DNA from: JAKFWI01 sp031398975
GTDB lineage: Bacteria > Pseudomonadota > Alphaproteobacteria > Caulobacterales > Aquidulcibacteraceae
DNA: 17,823 bases
Assembly (NCBI GenBank): GCA_031398975.1
Contig: JANNOI010000059.1
Coordinates: 1 to 17,823, forward strand
Reading direction: 5' to 3'
The notes beneath the pieces are model-generated. The model had not been told where the DNA came from. It worked only from the letters and a program-made list of their open reading frames with translations, and did not search any database. Position 1 is the first letter of the stretch, and every line of letters begins with the position of its first letter. The position numbers were made by a program, and so were the translations under genes. Positions 14,119 through 17,823 of the stretch are shown here, piece by piece.

Positions 14119-14288
14119 GGCTCTTTGCATGTAGCGCGGGGGCGGCGGGAGCGAAGCGAAAACGCGGTTCGCCCCGCCCGCGGCGGCGGAAAATCGCGTA
14201 CACGAAGCCGGCGGAACCGGCAGGCGTTCCTGTGGCGTTCATCGGCGAAGCGCTAAAGCGGCACGGCGGGAAGGGCGGGCGAACGAAA

Positions 14289-15134
14289 ATGGGCGTTTGG
14301 GTGAAGGTCGCGGCCTGGGTGATCGGCTTGATGGCGATCGTGATCGCTTCGGTGCTGGTGCTGGGCGCGCTCTATGGCGGGGGCGATCGCCCGTCCTTGG
14401 CCGGAGCGCCGCCGGAGCGGCCCTGCCCGCCCCGCATCACCGCACCGGCGCGGGCCCCCGGCGCGCCGGTGGACGATCTGCTGACGATCCGCCCCGGCTA
14501 CAGCGTGGGCGACGTGCAGCGCACGCTCTTTTGCCGCGACGAGGCGTTCGCCTACCAGTTCGAGCCCATCTGGCACACCCGGGTCCCCGCCGGGACCCCG
14601 AGCCGCCAGCGCATGGCCGCGGTGCGCAAGGCCGAGCGGCTGACCTTCGGGCTGGTGGGCGAGAAGGACGGCGAAGTCGTATACGCCATGTGGCAGGAGA
14701 TCGGGTTCGGCGAGGCCGATCCCACCCCCACGCCCGAGGCGATGGCCAAGGATCTCACCGCCCATTACGGGACCCCCCACGAGACCAAACAGGCCCGCAA
14801 CCGGCTGGAAGTGTCCTGGCTCTACGGGCCCGACGGCAAGCCGCTCAAAACCGAGATCACGCAGGGCGCCGACCCGTTCAGCGCGCTGGGCGGCTGGATC
14901 GCGGGCGCCTGGAGTTTCTCCGGCTGCGCCAAGCACGCCAAGGTCGATCCGCTGGCCCAGCCGAGCTGGAGCGCGGAATGCGGCGTCACCATCCGGGCCG
15001 AGATCGACCGCCGCCCGGAAGATCCTATGCGCGTGCTGCGCTACCGGATCGTCGCGCTGGACCAGGCGCGCCTGGCCGCCGCCGTCGATAGCTACCGCGC
15101 CGCCCGCGGGGGCGCGCCCCATGCCACGCGGTAA
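14289..15134 (+). CDS. Membrane-anchored protein of unknown function with four periplasmic cysteines
   Basis: 281 residues from ATG 14289. A single N-terminal hydrophobic segment (about 5-28) acts as an uncleaved signal anchor, leaving the remainder outside the cytoplasm. Four cysteines (46, 82, 213, 231) could form two disulfides. The segment IRPGYSVGDVQRTLFC (67-82) and a later PTPEAMAKDLTAHYGTP (146-162) recall the short helix-pair modules of BamE/SmpA-like folds, but this is weak. I do not recognise the family. It lies between the ligase and the sensor kinase in opposite orientation to both, and could be the envelope partner of the kinase. A longer frame from 14232 has no better start. 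Confidence 0.65.
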   Translation: MGVWVKVAAWVIGLMAIVIASVLVLGALYGGGDRPSLAGAPPERPCPPRITAPARAPGAPVDDLLTIRPGYSVGDVQRTLFCRDEAFAYQFEPIWHTRVPAGTPSRQRMAAVRKAERLTFGLVGEKDGEVVYAMWQEIGFGEADPTPTPEAMAKDLTAHYGTPHETKQARNRLEVSWLYGPDGKPLKTEITQGADPFSALGGWIAGAWSFSGCAKHAKVDPLAQPSWSAECGVTIRAEIDRRPEDPMRVLRYRIVALDQARLAAAVDSYRAARGGAPHATR

Positions 15135-15154
15135 CGGCCGCCCGGTAACGGCGG

Positions 15155-16510
15155 TCAGGGCCGGGCGACGATCAGCCGCCAGCACGCGCCCGGGCGGTGG
15201 GGGTCCTCGCGCGCCCGTTCGTTCTCGATTCTGGCGCGCAGGGACGTCGCCAGCGATTCCACCAGGATCCGGCCCAGCCCGCCGGCGGCGTCCTCCGCCG
15301 GCACCCCATAGCCGTCGTCGCAGACGCTCAGCACCCGCGCCCCGTCCCGGCGGCCGAATGCCACCGTGATCGCCCCGGGCTCGCCGGCGCCGAAGGCGTG
15401 CTTGGCGGCGTTCGCCAGCCATTCGTTCAAGATCACCCCGAAGGCGGCCGCGTCTTCGCTGGGCAGCGTCTCGGGGGTGAAGGTCTGCGACACATGGATC
15501 CGGTCATCGGGCAGGTTGGCGCGGAAATCGTCCACGATCGAGCCGAAATAGCTCTCCACCTCCACGCTGTCGCTATCCATGGCGATGCGCATCCGCCGCT
15601 GGGCGGAGGCGATCGAAAACACGCGCTGGCGGGCCGCCGCGAGCGCGGCCTTCACCTCCTCCGAACGCGAGGCCCGCGCCTGGAGATCAAGAAACCCCGT
15701 GACCAGCGAAAGCGCATTGCCCACCCGGTGGCTCATGTCCTGGATCAGCGTCTCCACGCGCCGGGTCCGCGCCTCCAAGGTCGCGGTCCGCTCGAGCACC
15801 CGATCCTCCAGCAGCGCGTTGGCCGATTGCAACTCGCGCAGCGCGCGTCCGCGCGCACGCACGCTCAGCGCCACCAGGGCGGTGGCCGCCAGCAGCGTCA
15901 GCAGGATCGCGGAGGCCGAAAGCGTCAGCGCCGCGTCCGCCTCCTTGCGACGCTGGTCCAGCAGGCGGCGCTCCTGGCGGTCGATCTGGCCGATGTCGAG
16001 GCGGATCTGATCCATCATCCTGCGCCCTTGCCCGTCGCGAACCCGGGCCAGCGCCGCCTCCGGCTTGCCGCTTCGGTAAAGGGTGATGACGTTCTCGATC
16101 ACCCCTAGGCGCCGCTCGATCAGGGGCTTCAAGGCGGCCACGCGCGCGGCCTGGGTCGGGTTGTCGATCGCCAGCTCCGCCAGGGTGCGCAACGTGTTGG
16201 GCACGCTGGCGCGGGCGTAGAGGCCGCGCTCGAGATAATCGTTGTCGCCGGTCAGCAGAAAGCCGCGCTGGGCGTTTTCGGCGTCCTGGACCTGACTCAA
16301 GAGCGCCTGGGTGGCGTTTCGCACCTCCAGCGTGTGGCGCACCCATTCCTGCTGGCGGCGCGCATGGTCGGTCAGGAAAATCGTCAGCAGCGCGTTCAGC
16401 GCAAACAGCCCCGCCGCCGCCCAAAGCATGCGCGATTCCATCCGCCTGCGCAGGGCGTAGGCGTCATTGGCGCGGGCGGTGCTTGGCGTGGCGGCGTCGG
16501 GCGATCGCAT
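15155..16510 (-). CDS. CHASE3-domain sensor histidine kinase, HisKA_2/HWE-like
   Basis: 451 residues. TM1 (about 28-46) and TM2 (about 195-216) flank a periplasmic CHASE3 domain with its signature DAENAQRGFLLTGDNDYL (76-93). A coiled coil (220-255) leads to a HisKA_2-type dimerisation box with the phospho-acceptor in QDMSHRVGNALSLV (H261). The ATPase domain has the N-box LNEWLANAAKHAF (361-373) and the G1 box CDDGYGVP (397-404), with a GGLGRILVESL helix as the G2 equivalent. This class in alphaproteobacteria often acts in general stress or light/redox responses through single-receiver proteins. No cognate receiver is fused. The nearest receivers are the two paralogues about 2.7-4.6 kb away. 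The ligand is unknown. Confidence 0.9.
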   Translation of the reverse strand: MRSPDAATPSTARANDAYALRRRMESRMLWAAAGLFALNALLTIFLTDHARRQQEWVRHTLEVRNATQALLSQVQDAENAQRGFLLTGDNDYLERGLYARASVPNTLRTLAELAIDNPTQAARVAALKPLIERRLGVIENVITLYRSGKPEAALARVRDGQGRRMMDQIRLDIGQIDRQERRLLDQRRKEADAALTLSASAILLTLLAATALVALSVRARGRALRELQSANALLEDRVLERTATLEARTRRVETLIQDMSHRVGNALSLVTGFLDLQARASRSEEVKAALAAARQRVFSIASAQRRMRIAMDSDSVEVESYFGSIVDDFRANLPDDRIHVSQTFTPETLPSEDAAAFGVILNEWLANAAKHAFGAGEPGAITVAFGRRDGARVLSVCDDGYGVPAEDAAGGLGRILVESLATSLRARIENERAREDPHRPGACWRLIVARP

Positions 16511-16561
16511 GGCGCTGCAGCCTTGTTGTCAGAGGCCCCTTATAGCCGCGATCGGGGTGCG

Positions 16562-17575
16562 TCAGTCATCTTCATCCTCGTATCCGGCGAGTTCGAGCGG
16601 GCGCGCCTTGATCCCTTCGAGCGCGGCCCAGCGCGCCAGCGCATCGTCGCGGCCATGGGTGATCCAGAGTTCGGCGGGCGCGATCTCGCGGACCGTGGCG
16701 GTGAGCTCGTCCCAATCGGCATGATCGGAGATCACGAGCGGCAGCTCCACCCCGCGCTGCTTGGCCCGCTGGCGCACCGCCATCCAGCCCGAGGCGAAGC
16801 AATCGAGGGGTTCGGCGAAGCGCCGCGTCCAGGTGTCGGCGAAGGCCGAGGGCGGGGCCACCACGATCTCGCCCGCGAAGTCGCGCTTCGCCGACCGCGC
16901 CACCGTGGCCGGCGCCAGGGGCCCAAGCGCCACGCCATGGGCCTCGTACAGCGCGCACAAGCGCCCCATCGCCCCGTGCAGGAAGATCGTCCGGTCCCAG
17001 CCCGCCTCGCGCAGCAGCGCGATGATCCGCTGCGCCTTGCCCAGCGCGTAGGCGCCGACGAGGTGCGTGCGCTCCGGGAATTGGGCGAGGGAGGTGAGCA
17101 GCTTTGCGATCTCGCCGCGATCGTCGGGGTGGCGGAACACGGGCAGCGCGAAGGTCGCCTCCGTGATGAACACGTCGCAGGCCTGCGGCTCGAACAGCGC
17201 GCAGGTGGGATCGCGGCGGCGCTTGAAATCGCCCGACACCACCATTCTGAGCCCCAAGCCCTCCACCGCCGCCTGCGCCGAGCCCAGCACGTGCCCCGCC
17301 GGCGCGAGCCGCACCTCCGCCTCGCCCAGCCGCAGCCGCTCGCCGTACGCCAAGGCCTGGCTCGATCCCGCGAAATCGGCGCCGTAGCGCGCCGCCATGA
17401 TCGCCAAGGTCTCCGGCGTCGCCAGCACCGCCCCGTGACCGGCGCGCGCGTGGTCGGCGTGGCCATGCGTGATCAACGCCCGATCCACCGGCCGCACCGG
17501 ATCGACGAAGAAATCCCCCGCCGGACAATAAAGCCCCGCGGGCGTCGGGCGCAGGAGATCGGTATAGCGGGCCAA
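16562..17575 (-). CDS. Ligase-associated beta-CASP DNA exonuclease
   Basis: 337 residues, a metallo-beta-lactamase/beta-CASP protein of the ligase-associated exonuclease family, predicted to trim DNA ends with metal ions. Metal-binding motifs are ITHGHADHARAG (35-46, HxHxDH), PAGHVLGSAQ (92-101, H95), VVSGDFK (112-118, D116), SDHADWDEL (283-291, H285) and WITHG (304-308, H307). The start is TTG at 17575, which directly precedes the family-typical LLRPTPAGLYCPAGDF; no ATG lies in the plausible interval. It is divergent from the LHR-Core helicase gene with 103 bp between, and 51 bp downstream of the kinase start on the same strand, so kinase and exonuclease may share a transcript. Confidence 0.92.
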   Translation of the reverse strand: MARYTDLLRPTPAGLYCPAGDFFVDPVRPVDRALITHGHADHARAGHGAVLATPETLAIMAARYGADFAGSSQALAYGERLRLGEAEVRLAPAGHVLGSAQAAVEGLGLRMVVSGDFKRRRDPTCALFEPQACDVFITEATFALPVFRHPDDRGEIAKLLTSLAQFPERTHLVGAYALGKAQRIIALLREAGWDRTIFLHGAMGRLCALYEAHGVALGPLAPATVARSAKRDFAGEIVVAPPSAFADTWTRRFAEPLDCFASGWMAVRQRAKQRGVELPLVISDHADWDELTATVREIAPAELWITHGRDDALARWAALEGIKARPLELAGYEDEDD

Positions 17576-17678
17576 GATGGGCAGGATATGGCCCTGCGCG
17601 CGCGCCGCTTAAACCTTATGTGCTTTCTGGGTCTGCAGCACGCCCCGCTTCGCCCCGGGCCCGCAAGGATCGCCGCGC

Positions 17679-17823
17679 ATGCCGAACACCGACGCCGCCT
17701 CCCTGCCGGAGCCGTTTGCGCGCTGGTTCGCGGCGCGGGGCTGGGCGCCGCGGGCGCACCAGCTGGCGCTGATCGCCGCGGCGCAGGCGGGACGCTCGGC
17801 GCTGCTGGTGGCGCCCACCGGCG
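17679..17823 (+). CDS. LHR-Core (ligase-associated) DEXH-box DNA helicase, N-terminal fragment
   Basis: Only the first 48 codons are in the window; the gene runs off the right edge. From ATG 17679 it begins MPNTDAASLPEPFARWFAARGW, and then APRAHQLALIAAAQAG and RSALLVAPTG. This is the Q-motif and the beginning of Walker A (APTGxGKT) characteristic of LHR-Core, a superfamily 2 helicase that partners the ligase and exonuclease. AAGGA at 17665-17669 lies about 9 bases before the ATG. A metallophosphoesterase gene often follows this helicase; it would lie outside the window. Confidence 0.88.
   Translation, partial: MPNTDAASLPEPFARWFAARGWAPRAHQLALIAAAQAGRSALLVAPTG

Noticed and set aside
12595..14256. 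553-codon open frame on the plus strand opposite the DNA ligase
   Set aside because: It is the antisense of a clear ligase gene with all catalytic motifs. The translation is Gly/Arg/His-rich with no domain, as expected from GC-rich third-position bias.
14253..15422. 389-codon open frame opposite the membrane-anchored protein
   Set aside because: It overlaps both the plus-strand gene and the kinase 3' end, and has Arg/Gly-rich composition without domains. I preferred the plus-strand frame because it has a clean signal anchor.

Overview
The window is very GC-rich, densely coded DNA from an alphaproteobacterium. The support is: a UrcA-family secreted protein (a family centred on Caulobacterales, Sphingomonadales and relatives), HisKA_2/HWE-type signalling, paired PaaI-type thioesterases, an S24-type regulator, and the ligase-associated exonuclease/helicase/ATP-dependent ligase set. 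The content is chromosomal and mostly housekeeping. I see no transposase, integrase, phage structural gene or CRISPR array. I cannot name a genus.

Layout. 1-221 is non-coding: nested inverted repeats (1-110), then a composite palindromic element (about 112-228) abutting the 3' end of mgtE. Next come mgtE (-), tRNA-Leu(GAG) (-) with encoded CCA, a solitary FliN/SpoA-domain protein (-), lipB (+) and, convergent to it, a LexA-like HTH/S24 regulator (-). That regulator has a recognisable promoter and operator-like palindrome in the divergent space before pyrD (+). pyrD overlaps a class II histone-deacetylase-like amidohydrolase (+). A UrcA protein (-) faces a 282-bp intergenic stretch (5998-6279), which holds a hairpin plus T-run, and then an unrecognised 339-residue protein (+) with a possible PD-(D/E)XK-like C-terminal half. 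Two overlapping hotdog thioesterases (-), a small lipoprotein (+), a lone bioB (-) and a TetR regulator (+) follow. No gene-free stretch exceeds 300 bp.

The right third holds two tandem paralogous receiver-domain proteins (-) without a recognisable output domain, an ATP-dependent DNA ligase (-), a membrane-anchored cysteine-containing protein (+), a CHASE3/HisKA_2 sensor kinase (-), the ligase-associated beta-CASP exonuclease (-, apparent TTG start) and, divergent from it, the first 48 codons of the LHR-Core DEXH helicase (+), cut by the window edge.

How the genes fit together. lipB (lipoate attachment), bioB (biotin synthesis) and pyrD (pyrimidine synthesis) are unlinked housekeeping enzymes. 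The ligase, exonuclease and helicase belong to one recognised DNA-repair gene set, here interrupted by signalling genes. The receivers and the kinase could form a local phospho-signalling module, but that is only inferred from proximity. The most unusual points are the split repair cluster with an embedded sensor kinase, the tandem receiver proteins with a repeated aromatic-x-G-x-x-R-R motif, the possible solitary nuclease-fold protein, and the structured non-coding DNA at the left edge.
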